Source: Hyphomicrobiales bacterium (GTDB lineage Bacteria; Pseudomonadota; Alphaproteobacteria; Rhizobiales; Rhizobiaceae). Taken from it: a stretch of DNA of 64,000 nt. Below are positions 35,616 to 44,448 of the stretch, in pieces. A program made the translations under genes and the position numbers. Each line of letters begins with the position of its first letter. Position 1 is the first letter of the stretch. Under the pieces are notes generated by a model. It saw only the letters and a program-made list of their open reading frames with translations. It was not told the DNA's origin and made no database searches. The stretch is taken from contig UCNE01000017.1 in NCBI GenBank assembly GCA_900473685.1, positions 79,749-143,748 of the forward strand. The letters are read 5' to 3'.

Positions 35616-36743
35616 TCAGTCGCCATCGGCAAAAGAGAAACCCGAACTGAGCCCGATCGCAGCGCCAAAATCGAGATTGAGCCGCTGCAGAACGTTGTTA
35701 GTGTTTTGCAGAATACGGTTCAGCCTACCGCGCTGTTCGTCACTGGCAATCGCCTGCTCGACCGGCAGATCGATTTCGTCGAGGTCATCGACATTGGCCT
35801 GCAGCAGGTAATTGATCGCGCTGATCATGTCGCGGTTTCCGTCCGGCAGCAGTGCATCCATGCCGGCGGCATGGAACAAGGCCTGCAGTGCCGAAAAATT
35901 CGCAGACAGTGCCGGCATGGTATTGCCGGACCGCCAGTAGATGGCCATTTTCGGATGGCCCTTGTCCGGTTCGCCCTTGACGATACCGGCATAGAAAGGC
36001 CGCAGACGCTGGTCTCTTATGCTTTCGACGCCATGGACGAGAATGCCCAGCAGTTCGGTCGCCGCTTCCTTGCCATCACGATAGACCGGATTGTCCGGCC
36101 CCGGGCTCTTCCAGGCGGACTGGATGCCATCCGGCGTTTCCCATTCGGCGTGCAGTTCACCGGCCACGGCTTTCAGGTTATCGGCGATCGCAGCGCCATA
36201 GCGGCAGCGAAAGCCGTTTGTCTCGGTTGGCAATACCTCGGCTCCAGTGCCGTAAAGGACGTATTCCAGCGCGCCCAGCCCCTGTGCTGCAACGCTCTTG
36301 CCCTTCAGGCTTTCCGCAGAGGTGGCGGTTTCGTCATTGGTTGCCAGAATGCGCTGGACCTGCTTCAGACCGGTGCTCTTGCGATCCGGGAAAAACAGGA
36401 AGCGTTCGAACCGGTTGCCTTCGATAACCGGCCCGACACGGACGATCTCGATCGTCGACCATTGCTGGACGACTTCGTCAAAACTCATCTGCACGTCGCC
36501 GAGCGTTTCATCGGACGGCTTTTCGCAGAGCGTATGGGCTGCCTCGGCCAGCGTTTCCGTACCCTCCAGCAGATCGCGGTAGCCAGGCCGGATGAAATCA
36601 TCGACCGCCTTCTGCATGACACCCGGGACGGCATCCACGCGCAACCCGGCGCGCGGCGCGGCGGCCTCCTCATCTTCAGCCATTGCCGAAAATGGCAGGA
36701 AGGCAAGACTCAAGCCGAGAAGCAGGATATGCCGATGGCGCAT
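35616..36743 (-). CDS. Second imelysin family protein (His-less GxHxxE variant)
   Basis: 375 residues with a signal peptide (LLLGLSLAFLPFSAMA, cleavage after SAMAE). Imelysin-like features include FIRPGYRDLLEGTETLAEAA and the late repeat NFSALQALFHAAGMDALL. The position of the imelysin GxHxxE motif reads GLGALEYVLYG, so the His is Gly. Imelysin proteins are periplasmic and iron-regulated, with a presumed role in iron acquisition. The ATG shares one base with the stop of the di-haem gene (TGATG), so the two are coupled. Confidence 0.9.
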   Translation of the reverse strand: MRHRHILLLGLSLAFLPFSAMAEDEEAAAPRAGLRVDAVPGVMQKAVDDFIRPGYRDLLEGTETLAEAAHTLCEKPSDETLGDVQMSFDEVVQQWSTIEIVRVGPVIEGNRFERFLFFPDRKSTGLKQVQRILATNDETATSAESLKGKSVAAQGLGALEYVLYGTGAEVLPTETNGFRCRYGAAIADNLKAVAGELHAEWETPDGIQSAWKSPGPDNPVYRDGKEAATELLGILVHGVESIRDQRLRPFYAGIVKGEPDKGHPKMAIYWRSGNTMPALSANFSALQALFHAAGMDALLPDGNRDMISAINYLLQANVDDLDEIDLPVEQAIASDEQRGRLNRILQNTNNVLQRLNLDFGAAIGLSSGFSFADGD

Positions 36744-38509
36744 CAGAGAGACTCCAGAAATGTGATCAGGGCTTGTCTATCGGCTTTTTCCAGCGCGGCA
36801 AACCGGTTGCGGGCTTTTGTTGCCTCGCCGCCATGCCAGAGGATCGCTTCCGTCAGGTTACGGGCGCGTCCGTCATGCAGGAAGAACGTATGGCCGCTGA
36901 CTGTCTTGGTAAGGCCGATACCCCAGAGCGGCGGGGTGCGCCATTCGCCACCGGATGCAACGCCCACCGGCTGGCCGTCGGCCAGGCCTTCGCCCATGTC
37001 ATGCAGCAGGAAATCGGAATAGGGCCAGATCAGCTGAAACGCATGCGCCTTGTTGGCGGCATCGCGGCGGGTGACGAATTTCGGCACATGGCAGGAAGCG
37101 CAACCGGTTTCGTAAAACACCTTCTTGCCTGCGAGCGTCTCGGCAAAGCTCGCCTTGCGCCGTGCCGGAACCGCCAGATTTTCCGAATAGAACGTGATGA
37201 GTCCAAGAACTGGATCCGGGGCTTCCGTATCGCCGAGGCGCGGCTGCACGCCGTCCGGCATCGCCAGACACGCTGTCTGTGCGGGCGTGCAATCGCCATG
37301 GCTGCGCCGGGCATCGGGCGACGAGATGCCGATATCGCCAGCCAACGCGTCGGCTGCCTGCTGGCGCACCGTTGGGCTCTGCGCCTTCCAGCCGAAACGG
37401 CCGAGCGCCAGTTTGCCGGATTGCGGGTCGCGGACCACGGGGATTTTTCCGCGGATGCCGTCACCATCCGCGTCCTGCGGATCGGCATTGGCGATGATAT
37501 CAGCCGGGTGAATGGCTTCGATCAGACCAAGCCCCGACATCACCTGCGTGACACGCGGTGACAGCGTGGTCGTCGGATCGAGCGGCCCGTAACCGGGCTT
37601 GTCGATCGAATATTGCGGCTTGCGCAGGGAAACGATTTCCCCGCCCGCCAGCGTCACCGGCATTTCCGTATAGCTGATCCGCATATGGCCTTCTGCTGGC
37701 AGGCCGGGAACGGCGCTGTCTTGCAATTGCTGGCCATAGACGGGATCGGGGAAATTCAGCACCTCATGCGCGGCGATTGCCGCCCGTTCGGCATCGGTCT
37801 TTGGCGCTCGGGCAAGGCGCAGGAACATCGACGTCGCATCCTCCGAGCCTTCCGGCGGATGACCGCGGCCATCCTTCAGATGGCAGGTCTGGCAGGCGCG
37901 GGCATTGTAGAGCGGCCCCAGACCATCCGATGCCTGCGTCGACGAGGGAGACGAGACCCAGAGCTTGCGGAACAGCGCATTGCCGAGCTTGAAACTCTCT
38001 TCTTCGGCAAAGGTGATGTTGGTAGAGAATTGCGAGAGAATGTCCTGGTTAACGGACGCGATCGAGGTACCAGCCCCGCCGGACATGACTTCGAACTTTT
38101 CCGCCTTGGAAAAGTCAGTCGCCGGCCGGGTGACGGCCTCGACACGCGCTCGATCAGCCTCGGTCAGGTCATCGCGGATGGAGGACAGCGGGAGAACTTC
38201 GGCAAGACTTTCCGTCTTGGCAGGCGGATTACCCCCCTCTGCCCTGCCGGGCATCTCCCCCACAAGGGGGGAGATCGACGTGGCGACCTCTCGCCGATCC
38301 TCTTGCCCCGAGGTTCCCGTTATCAGACCTACGGACGTGGTGGCAGGCTCGAAGTCAATCTCCCCCCTTGTGGGGGAGATGTCCCGAAGGAACAGAGGGG
38401 GGTGAGCCGCCTGAAACAGGCTACCGCCAAAAACGGAAAAACCGCCCGCCGTTGTCAAAAACAGAACGGCAGACGGCAATATCAGGCGTCGGGCAGGCCA
38501 AGCACGCAT
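36743..38509 (-). CDS. Di-haem oxidoreductase family (DUF1111) protein with repeat-derived insert
   Basis: 588 residues. Residues 1-35 are a signal peptide. Residues of about 36-94 are encoded by a complete family A palindromic element lying in frame (peptide hallmarks RDISPTRGEI and SISPLVGEMPGRAEGG). The recognisable protein starts after that, with two haem c motifs, CQTCH at 206-210 and CASCH at 470-474, plus DADGDGIRGKIPVV, typical of DUF1111 'thiol oxidoreductase-like' cytochromes. It is likely periplasmic and linked to imelysin-mediated iron handling. It lies between the two imelysin genes. Confidence 0.93.
   Translation of the reverse strand: MRAWPARRLILPSAVLFLTTAGGFSVFGGSLFQAAHPPLFLRDISPTRGEIDFEPATTSVGLITGTSGQEDRREVATSISPLVGEMPGRAEGGNPPAKTESLAEVLPLSSIRDDLTEADRARVEAVTRPATDFSKAEKFEVMSGGAGTSIASVNQDILSQFSTNITFAEEESFKLGNALFRKLWVSSPSSTQASDGLGPLYNARACQTCHLKDGRGHPPEGSEDATSMFLRLARAPKTDAERAAIAAHEVLNFPDPVYGQQLQDSAVPGLPAEGHMRISYTEMPVTLAGGEIVSLRKPQYSIDKPGYGPLDPTTTLSPRVTQVMSGLGLIEAIHPADIIANADPQDADGDGIRGKIPVVRDPQSGKLALGRFGWKAQSPTVRQQAADALAGDIGISSPDARRSHGDCTPAQTACLAMPDGVQPRLGDTEAPDPVLGLITFYSENLAVPARRKASFAETLAGKKVFYETGCASCHVPKFVTRRDAANKAHAFQLIWPYSDFLLHDMGEGLADGQPVGVASGGEWRTPPLWGIGLTKTVSGHTFFLHDGRARNLTEAILWHGGEATKARNRFAALEKADRQALITFLESL
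38228..38403. repeat. Palindromic element, family A, copy 3, inside a gene
   Basis: Arms of about 50 bp: ACCCCCCTCTGCCCTGCCGG to CACAAGGGGGGAGATCGAC, and GTCAATCTCCCCCCTTGTGG to GAACAGAGGGGGGTG, around a 74-bp core. The arms are the same as in copies 1 and 2 except for the segment next to CCCTCTG, where GCCCTGCCGGGC replaces GTCACTCCGTGAC. It lies wholly within the coding sequence of the di-haem protein without breaking its frame. Confidence 0.88.
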
Positions 38510-38559
38510 TCAGAAAAAACCGGGCCGCTCACGAGAAGAGGCGGCCCGCCTTTGCTTTC

Positions 38560-39840
38560 TCATTGGAAGACGGCGTTAGGATTATCCAGGCTGTCGGAAC
38601 CTTCAAGCTCGATCGTGCCGAGTTCCAGCGACGCAATGACGCGCTCGACCGTCTTTGCCTGAGCAACCAGGCCATCAATGGCAGCCTGAATGACGGCATT
38701 GCCCTCGGTGTTGCCTTCGCCGATCATCTGGTCGTACTTTTCGACCGTCTCGCCGCGCTTGGCCATGGCCTGCATCGCGGTGATGGTGGCCGCCAGCTTT
38801 TCCTTCATTTCCTTGTCGAGCGCCGGATCCTTGGCGGCAACGAGTTCGGACAACGACGGGCCGGTCATCTTGGTGCCGTCGACCTTGGTGTATTCACCGA
38901 GATAGGCGGCCTGGATACCGATCGCGTCATGAAGATGCGAGTTGTAGGTATTGTCCGAGAAGCAATCATGCTCTTCTTCCGGATCGTGCAGAAGCAGGCC
39001 AAGCTTCATGCGCTCGCCGGCCAGTTCGCCATAGGAGAGCGAACCCATGCCGGTCAGGATGGCACCGAGGCCAGCCTTGGGATCGGCTTCGACATTCTTG
39101 GTGGCGGCGCCATCCGGCGTCCAGTTGGCAACCATGTCCTTCAGATCGGACACGAGCAGATCGCTGGCGGCCTTCAGATAGGCGGCGCGGCGGTCGCAAT
39201 TGCCGTTGGTGCAAGCCTTGGCGTCATAGTCGGTGTACGGACGATTGCCGGCGCCCGGGCCGGTACCGTTCAGGTCCTGCCCCCAGAGCAGGAATTCGAT
39301 GGCATGGTAGCCGGTCGCCACGTTCGCCTCGATGCCGCCGGCTTCCTGCAGGGTGCCTGCCAGGAACTCTGGCGTAATGTTGGTCGCATCCACATCCTTG
39401 CCGTCGATCTTGATTGTCTTGTTGGCAATGACGTTGGCGGTGAACAGCGCGTTCTCGTCGCTTTCCGTGCCATAGCTCGGATCAACGTAGTCGATCAGGC
39501 CTTCATCCAGCGGCCAGGCGTTGACCTTGCCTTCCCATTCGTCGACGATCGGGTTGCCGAAGCGATAGACTTCGGTTTCCTGATAGGGGTTGCGGGCAGC
39601 AAGCCAGGCCTCGCGGGCGGCCTTCAGCGTCGCTTCGCTCGGTGTGGCGATCAGCGCATCGACGGCTTTGTTCAGCGCTTCAGCGGTCGAGAGTGCATCC
39701 GAGAATTTCGCATGGGCGACATCGGCATAGTGCTTGACGACGGCGGCTGCATCGGTGGCGGCCTGCGCCGGCTGCAGCGCCAGCATCGACGTGGCAGTGG
39801 CAAGCGCCAGCGCGGCGCTGCGAAGGAATGATTTGGTCAT
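38560..39840 (-). CDS. Imelysin family iron-regulated protein (IrpA-like)
   Basis: 426 residues from ATG 39840, with AGGAGAGG upstream. Signal peptide LRSAALALATATSMLALQPAQA. Imelysin signatures are WLAARNPYQETEVYRFGNPI, the metal-site motif GYHAIEFLLWGQDL (GxHxxE) and the long central SHLHDAIGIQAAYLGEY. Homologues are periplasmic or outer-membrane-associated and iron-regulated. It is the first gene of the imelysin - di-haem - imelysin operon. The gap to the next gene is 50 bp. A partial iron-control (ICE-like) box lies about 150 bp upstream. Confidence 0.93.
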   Translation of the reverse strand: MTKSFLRSAALALATATSMLALQPAQAATDAAAVVKHYADVAHAKFSDALSTAEALNKAVDALIATPSEATLKAAREAWLAARNPYQETEVYRFGNPIVDEWEGKVNAWPLDEGLIDYVDPSYGTESDENALFTANVIANKTIKIDGKDVDATNITPEFLAGTLQEAGGIEANVATGYHAIEFLLWGQDLNGTGPGAGNRPYTDYDAKACTNGNCDRRAAYLKAASDLLVSDLKDMVANWTPDGAATKNVEADPKAGLGAILTGMGSLSYGELAGERMKLGLLLHDPEEEHDCFSDNTYNSHLHDAIGIQAAYLGEYTKVDGTKMTGPSLSELVAAKDPALDKEMKEKLAATITAMQAMAKRGETVEKYDQMIGEGNTEGNAVIQAAIDGLVAQAKTVERVIASLELGTIELEGSDSLDNPNAVFQ

Positions 39841-39986
39841 GACCTCTCCTGGTATTGTCCGAATGAATTCGGCGTTCCCCACCGCCCGGCTCCGCCGGTC
39901 GCGCAAGCCGCGCGGCCCGATGGATGGACGTGGCTATTCAGCCCGGGTTTCATGAACCAAAATTAAACTTGTGTCAAAGTGTATAG

Positions 39987-40003
39987 TTTAGAATGTTTTC
40001 AAT
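39987..40003. promoter_or_regulatory. Candidate ICE/Irr-type iron box
   Basis: TTTAGAATGTTTTCAAT. The left half matches the rhizobial iron control element consensus (TTTAGAA-N3-TTCTAAA, recalled) exactly; the right half matches at about 4 of 7 positions. It lies upstream of the imelysin operon, in an AT-rich promoter region. No clear RirA box was found. Confidence 0.35.
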
Positions 40004-40069
40004 GTGGATGCGGCAGAAAAAACCGCCGCAAGACCGCGGTGAACCCCGGCTGAAGCGCCTTCAGGGCGC

Positions 40070-41359
40070 TCAGCTTTTGCGGCCCATCAGGCAAAAGAAG
40101 AAGCCGTCGGTATCCGTCGATGCCGGCGTCAGCGTCACCGTTTTCATGTCCGCCGACCACGGCTGCCTCTTGTCAGTGCCGAACAGATCGGCCCAGGCGT
40201 CGGCAGCGGAGAGGATTTCGAATTCCGGGTTATCCTCGCAGAACGCGTAGACCTGCGCCTCGTTTTCCTCCGGCAGAACCGAACAGGTCACATAGATGAG
40301 ATGGCCACCGGGTCGCACGAAGGATGAAGCACCAGCCAGCGCTTCCTGCTGCTGGCCCAGCCGTTCCTCAAGGTTCTTCTGCGTCAGCCGCCATTTGGTG
40401 TCCGGACGGCGGCGCCAGGTGCCGGTACCGGTGCAGGGCGCATCGACCAGCACACGATCGAACTTGCCGGTAAACGGCTTCAAGCCCTCCAGCCGGTCGT
40501 GTACCTGGACATTGCGGGTGCCCGCGCGCTTCAGCCGCTCGATGATCGGGGCCAGGCGCTTGCGGTCGGTATCGTAGGCGTGGATCTGGCCCTTGTTGTG
40601 CATGGCTGCGGACATGGCCAGCGTCTTGCCGCCGCCACCGGCGCAATAATCGAGGATCTGGTCGTTCTCTTTCGGCATGACCAGATCGGCGACGATCTGC
40701 GAGCCTTCGTCCTGAACCTCGAACCAGCCCTTTTCAAAGGAGATTTCGGCGGTGACGTTGGGCAGGCGCGAGGCACCCTCGCCTGCCTTGACGCGGATGC
40801 CGTTACGGGCAATCGCCGCCGGCTCGACGCCGCTGCGGTCCAGCGCCTTCAACACCTTGTCGCGCGTCGCCTTCAGCGTGTTGACGCGCAGGTCGAGCGC
40901 CGGACGGCCAGCCAGAGCCTGGGCCTCTTCCAGCCAGTCTTCATCGAAATTTTCTTCAAAGGACCGCTGGACCCATTCCGGGATATCACCCTGGACATGC
41001 GGCGGCGCATCTTCGAGCTTACGGCTGGCAAAGGCGGCAACCATTTCGGCAGTCAGGGGTTCAGGCGCAAACTTGTCGCCTTCCAGCTCTGCGGCCAACT
41101 GCTCGGGCGAAACGCCCCACTGGCGGAACATCACGGCATGGCCGAGCGCGGTCGCGCTGTCGCTGTCCATCAGATAGGCGTGGGAGAGTTTCATGCGCAG
41201 CGCGTCATAGACGATATTGCCGATCGCGGCGCGATCACCGGATCCGGCAAAGCGATGAGCCAGCCCCCAATCCTTGAGGGCATCGGCCACGGGACGCTTG
41301 CGCGTTTCGATATCGGCAAGAACCTCAATGGCTCCGGCGAGCCTGCCACCCAGTCGCAT
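40070..41359 (-). CDS. RsmB-family rRNA (cytosine-C5) methyltransferase
   Basis: 429 residues. The N-terminal NusB-like helical region is followed by the NOL1/NOP2/Sun domain: LDLRVNTLKATRDKVLKAL, the SAM motif ILDYCAGGGGKTLAMSAAM, VLVDAPCTGTGTWRRRPD with the release Cys (PCTGTG), and YVTCSVLPEENEAQV with the catalytic Cys (TCS). It methylates C5 of a cytosine in 16S rRNA or another RNA. The alphaproteobacterial version lacks the complete RsmB N-terminus, so the exact target position is uncertain. It is a single gene. Confidence 0.93.
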   Translation of the reverse strand: MRLGGRLAGAIEVLADIETRKRPVADALKDWGLAHRFAGSGDRAAIGNIVYDALRMKLSHAYLMDSDSATALGHAVMFRQWGVSPEQLAAELEGDKFAPEPLTAEMVAAFASRKLEDAPPHVQGDIPEWVQRSFEENFDEDWLEEAQALAGRPALDLRVNTLKATRDKVLKALDRSGVEPAAIARNGIRVKAGEGASRLPNVTAEISFEKGWFEVQDEGSQIVADLVMPKENDQILDYCAGGGGKTLAMSAAMHNKGQIHAYDTDRKRLAPIIERLKRAGTRNVQVHDRLEGLKPFTGKFDRVLVDAPCTGTGTWRRRPDTKWRLTQKNLEERLGQQQEALAGASSFVRPGGHLIYVTCSVLPEENEAQVYAFCEDNPEFEILSAADAWADLFGTDKRQPWSADMKTVTLTPASTDTDGFFFCLMGRKS

Positions 41360-41544
41360 CTTTCAAAACTCCATTTTCCGCCGTGGTAGCGGTGATGGCC
41401 GTCAAGAGCAAGCCGGGAGGCGCCTGCGCGTGACGAATGCTGACCAGATGGGAGGCTGTTTTCCATACGGGAGGCCAAGCCTTTCCGTTGGAACGGTATC
41501 AAATCCACCCGGAACAAATCCCGGACGGGCGTGTTGTTATGCCG

Positions 41545-41937
41545 TCAGCTGACGACGCGATAACAGATGCTGGCGGTGCCGGAGCTGATCATGCCGATGT
41601 GGGAAGCGGCGGCCTTGGAGAGATCGAGCACGCGGCCGCGAATGAAGGGGCCACGGTCATTGATGCGAACGACGACAGTCTTGCCGTTGCGCTTGTTGGT
41701 GACGGCAACCTTGGTGCCGAACTTGAGATTGCGGTGCGCGGCGGTGAGGTATGAAGCATTCATCCGTTCGCCGGATGCCGTGCGCGATGTCAGGGCGTAC
41801 CAGGATGCCCCACCGCAATTACCAGCCTTGGCCGGAGTAGCCTTTGCCTGACCAGGTGCAGCCTGGCTTGGTGTAACTGCAGTAAAAGTTGCCCCCAAGG
41901 CAAAAGCCGCTGCAAGAGCAGCAGACGTTATCTTCAT
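41545..41937 (-). CDS. RlpA-like double-psi beta-barrel protein
   Basis: 130 residues from ATG 41937 (a TTG three codons upstream is possible). Signal peptide [19 protein letters not shown], cleavage near SQAA. The double-psi barrel motifs are [47 protein letters not shown] and [16 protein letters not shown], with the RlpA catalytic Asp region NDRGPF. It lacks the SPOR domain and lipobox of full RlpA. It is probably a periplasmic, septum- or wall-associated lytic transglycosylase-like protein. Confidence 0.9.
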   Translation of the reverse strand: MKITSAALAAAFALGATFTAVTPSQAAPGQAKATPAKAGNCGGASWYALTSRTASGERMNASYLTAAHRNLKFGTKVAVTNKRNGKTVVVRINDRGPFIRGRVLDLSKAAASHIGMISSGTASICYRVVS

Positions 41938-42404
41938 CTTGATCAAACAGATGACCCCTTCGCTTGAAATTTAGTTAAGTCTTACGAAGGCTCGGGTTTT
42001 CAGGGGGAAAAATGGCAAAAACGTGCCTCAACCTTTAACGTTGCATTAGGAAATATTGCCAATCTCCGAAAAATTAAAATTACTAAATTTTGAAATTCTG
42101 TCACAAAGCTGCAGAAGTGCTTTGGATTCAGGCGTTAGTCTGCCAGAGGCCGTTCACATCGGCGTGAACATCTATCGGCTCAAGAAAAAGGATTCAATTT
42201 TTTGAAATTAGCCGAATCCGGCTGATTTTGAAGCTAGAGAATCCATTATTCCCGTTATGAGTGCATGAAAATGGCAGCACCACGGAGATATTCTTGCCAT
42301 TTTCATAGACCAAACGGTCATGGCTGCAACGATATTTGGCCACAATTCATCTGGTCTATCAGAGACAGATCATAGACTATCCGATCCGCCCTTTACTTGA
42401 AAGA
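41938..42404. other. AT-rich intergenic region with long stem-loop
   Basis: A 467-bp gap of clearly lower GC than its flanks. It holds a perfect 12-bp stem, ATGAAAATGGCA (42265-42276) / TGCCATTTTCAT (42295-42306), with an 18-nt loop. Also present are GTTCAC-N6-GTGAAC near 42151-42168 and GTCTAT/ATAGAC at 42354-42377. No protein frame is convincing. It may hold a small RNA or long leaders for rlpA-like transcription; no T-run follows the long stem, so it is not a plain terminator. Confidence 0.5.
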
Positions 42405-43277
42405 TCAGCCACGCCAGTGGCCGTTACTCCACAATTCCGCTAGCGAAATCCGATAGTCTGGGAAGCGGAAGACGAATCCGAGATCACGCAGCCGTGTATT
42501 CGAAACGCGCTTGTTCTCTCCATAGAAAGACCGCGCCATCGGCGAGAGCTCGGCGGTTTCAAAGGGCATTTCGGGTGGCGGCATCACGCCCATCAGGCGG
42601 GCGGCTTCGGCGACGATATCCTGCGGCGGCGCCGGTTCATGGTCGGTGACATTATAGATGCCGCCGATCGACCGGCCGGAGAGAAAGACGGCAGAACCGG
42701 CAATATCCTCGACACGGATGCGGTTGAAGACCTGATTGGGCTTGATCAGGCGGCGCGCGGTTCCAGCGGCGAGATTGCAGAAGGCGTTGCGGCCGGGTCC
42801 ATAGATGCCGGAGAGCCGCAGCACTGCGACGGGTATATTGGCGGCCTCACCGAAGGCCAGCCACGCCTGTTCCGCGGCAACCCGCTCGACGGACCGGGCG
42901 GACACCGGCTCCAGCGATGCCTCCTCCGTCACCCAGGCGCCACCATGATCGCCATAGACGCCAACCGTCGAGAGATAGGCTGCCCATTGCAAATTCGGCA
43001 TCAAGCCGGCAAGCGGCGGTGCGTCCGGCCGCATCGTCGGGTCGCCATCCCGGCCGGGGGCGATCGACTGGATGAGATGCGTCGTCTGCTTCATGACGTC
43101 AGCAAGTTCCGGCGAGATCGTCACACCGTCATAGACAAGCGCATCGATACCTTGCGCGCTGAGCGCAGCAAGCTTGTCTTCAGACCGTGTCGTTCCCGTA
43201 ACGGATTGCGCCAGCGGCAAGAAGGCCCTGGCAATCGCCGAGCCGGAAAACCCGGCACCCAAGATCAAGACACGCAT
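42405..43277 (-). CDS. NAD-dependent epimerase/dehydratase-like protein
   Basis: 290 residues from ATG 43277, with AGGAGG upstream. It has an N-terminal Rossmann motif RVLILGAGFSGSAIARAFLP, a catalytic-region YLSTVGVYGDHGGAWV, LRLSGIYGPGRNAF and IRVEDIAGSAVFLSG, the pattern of extended SDR proteins of the YeeZ/YbjT type. The substrate is unknown. It is the third gene of an fzlA-queG-epimerase run; its ATG overlaps the queG stop by one base (TGATG). Confidence 0.88.
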   Translation of the reverse strand: MRVLILGAGFSGSAIARAFLPLAQSVTGTTRSEDKLAALSAQGIDALVYDGVTISPELADVMKQTTHLIQSIAPGRDGDPTMRPDAPPLAGLMPNLQWAAYLSTVGVYGDHGGAWVTEEASLEPVSARSVERVAAEQAWLAFGEAANIPVAVLRLSGIYGPGRNAFCNLAAGTARRLIKPNQVFNRIRVEDIAGSAVFLSGRSIGGIYNVTDHEPAPPQDIVAEAARLMGVMPPPEMPFETAELSPMARSFYGENKRVSNTRLRDLGFVFRFPDYRISLAELWSNGHWRG

Positions 43278-44437
43278 CAGACACCTCCTGCCAGTTTCCA
43301 TTCGGCGAGAACCTCGGGATCGGTCTCGCCTTGCCGTCTTGCCGCAAAATCAGAGAAATCACCAGCAGTCATCAAACGTGACAAGGCCCAGATGGCCATC
43401 CCCCGCACAGCCGCCGAGGGATCTCCAGACAGGGTGCGACAGAGATCGACCAAGCCCGTCTCCCCCGAGTTTCCAGCAGCAATCAGACAGTTGCGGACAA
43501 ACCGGTCACGGCCGATACGCTTGACCGGCGAGCCGGAAAAGAACGTTCGAAACGTCGGATCATCGAGCGTCAGCAGAAACGACAGCGGCGGCTCCTTCAG
43601 GTCCTCGCGCGCCTTCAGCTTCATCTCGGAGGCAGCGGCGGCAAACTTGTTCCACGGACAGGCCGACAGGCAATCGTCGCAGCCGTAGATACGATTGCCG
43701 ATCCTTGGGCGAATGGCGGGATCGATCGGCCCTTTGTGCTCGATCGTCAGGTAGGAAATGCAGCGGCGCGCATCGATCCGGTAGGGTGCCGGAAACGCGT
43801 CCGTCGGGCAGGAATCGAGACAGGCACGGCAGGAACCGCAATGGTCCCGTTCCGGCGTATCGATCGAAAGATCGGCCGTGGTGAACAGGCTGCCGAGAAA
43901 CAGCCACGAGCCGAATTCGCGGCTGACGAGATTGGTGTGCTTGCCCTGCCAGCCAAGACCCGCCTGCTCGGCAAGCGGCTTCTCCATCACCGGTGCCGTA
44001 TCGACGAAGACCTTGACGTCCTCGCCTGCGCGCGCGGCAAAGCGGGTCGCGACCTCCTTCAGCTTGCCCTTGATCACATCGTGATAATCGCGGTTTCGGG
44101 CATAGACGGAGATGGCGCCGAGGTCCGGCTTGTCGAGAATATAGCGCGGGTCTTCATCCGGCCCGTAATTCATGCCGAACAACACAACGGAACGCACGTC
44201 GCTCCAGAGCACGCGGGGATCAGCCCGGCGGTCGGCCGTGTCAGCCATCCAGTCCATCGTGCCGTGATAGCCTTCGGCGAGGAAATCGGCGAGGCGTTCC
44301 GGCGCCTGCGGGATGGAATCGGGCAGCGTCACCCGGCAGACGTCAAAACCCTTGTCGCGGGCTTCGTCCTTCAGGAAGCGGGTGAGCGTCCGGCGCCGCT
44401 TGTCATGCTTCTCCTCAAGGAGCGCATTGCCGGGCAC
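43277..44437 (-). CDS. queG: Epoxyqueuosine reductase
   Basis: 386 residues, GTG start at 44437 with AAGGAG 9 bp upstream. The cobalamin-binding N-terminal domain (DYHDVIKGKLKEVA) has conserved Asp in KVFVDTAPVMEK. The two [4Fe-4S] ferredoxin motifs are CGSCRACLDSCPTDAFPAPY and YGCDDCLSACPWNKF. A HEAT-like C-terminal extension follows. QueG reduces epoxyqueuosine to queuosine in tRNA. It lies between fzlA (11 bp upstream) and an epimerase gene. Confidence 0.97.
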   Translation of the reverse strand: MPGNALLEEKHDKRRRTLTRFLKDEARDKGFDVCRVTLPDSIPQAPERLADFLAEGYHGTMDWMADTADRRADPRVLWSDVRSVVLFGMNYGPDEDPRYILDKPDLGAISVYARNRDYHDVIKGKLKEVATRFAARAGEDVKVFVDTAPVMEKPLAEQAGLGWQGKHTNLVSREFGSWLFLGSLFTTADLSIDTPERDHCGSCRACLDSCPTDAFPAPYRIDARRCISYLTIEHKGPIDPAIRPRIGNRIYGCDDCLSACPWNKFAAAASEMKLKAREDLKEPPLSFLLTLDDPTFRTFFSGSPVKRIGRDRFVRNCLIAAGNSGETGLVDLCRTLSGDPSAAVRGMAIWALSRLMTAGDFSDFAARRQGETDPEVLAEWKLAGGV

Positions 44438-44448
44438 GGAACCGCTCC

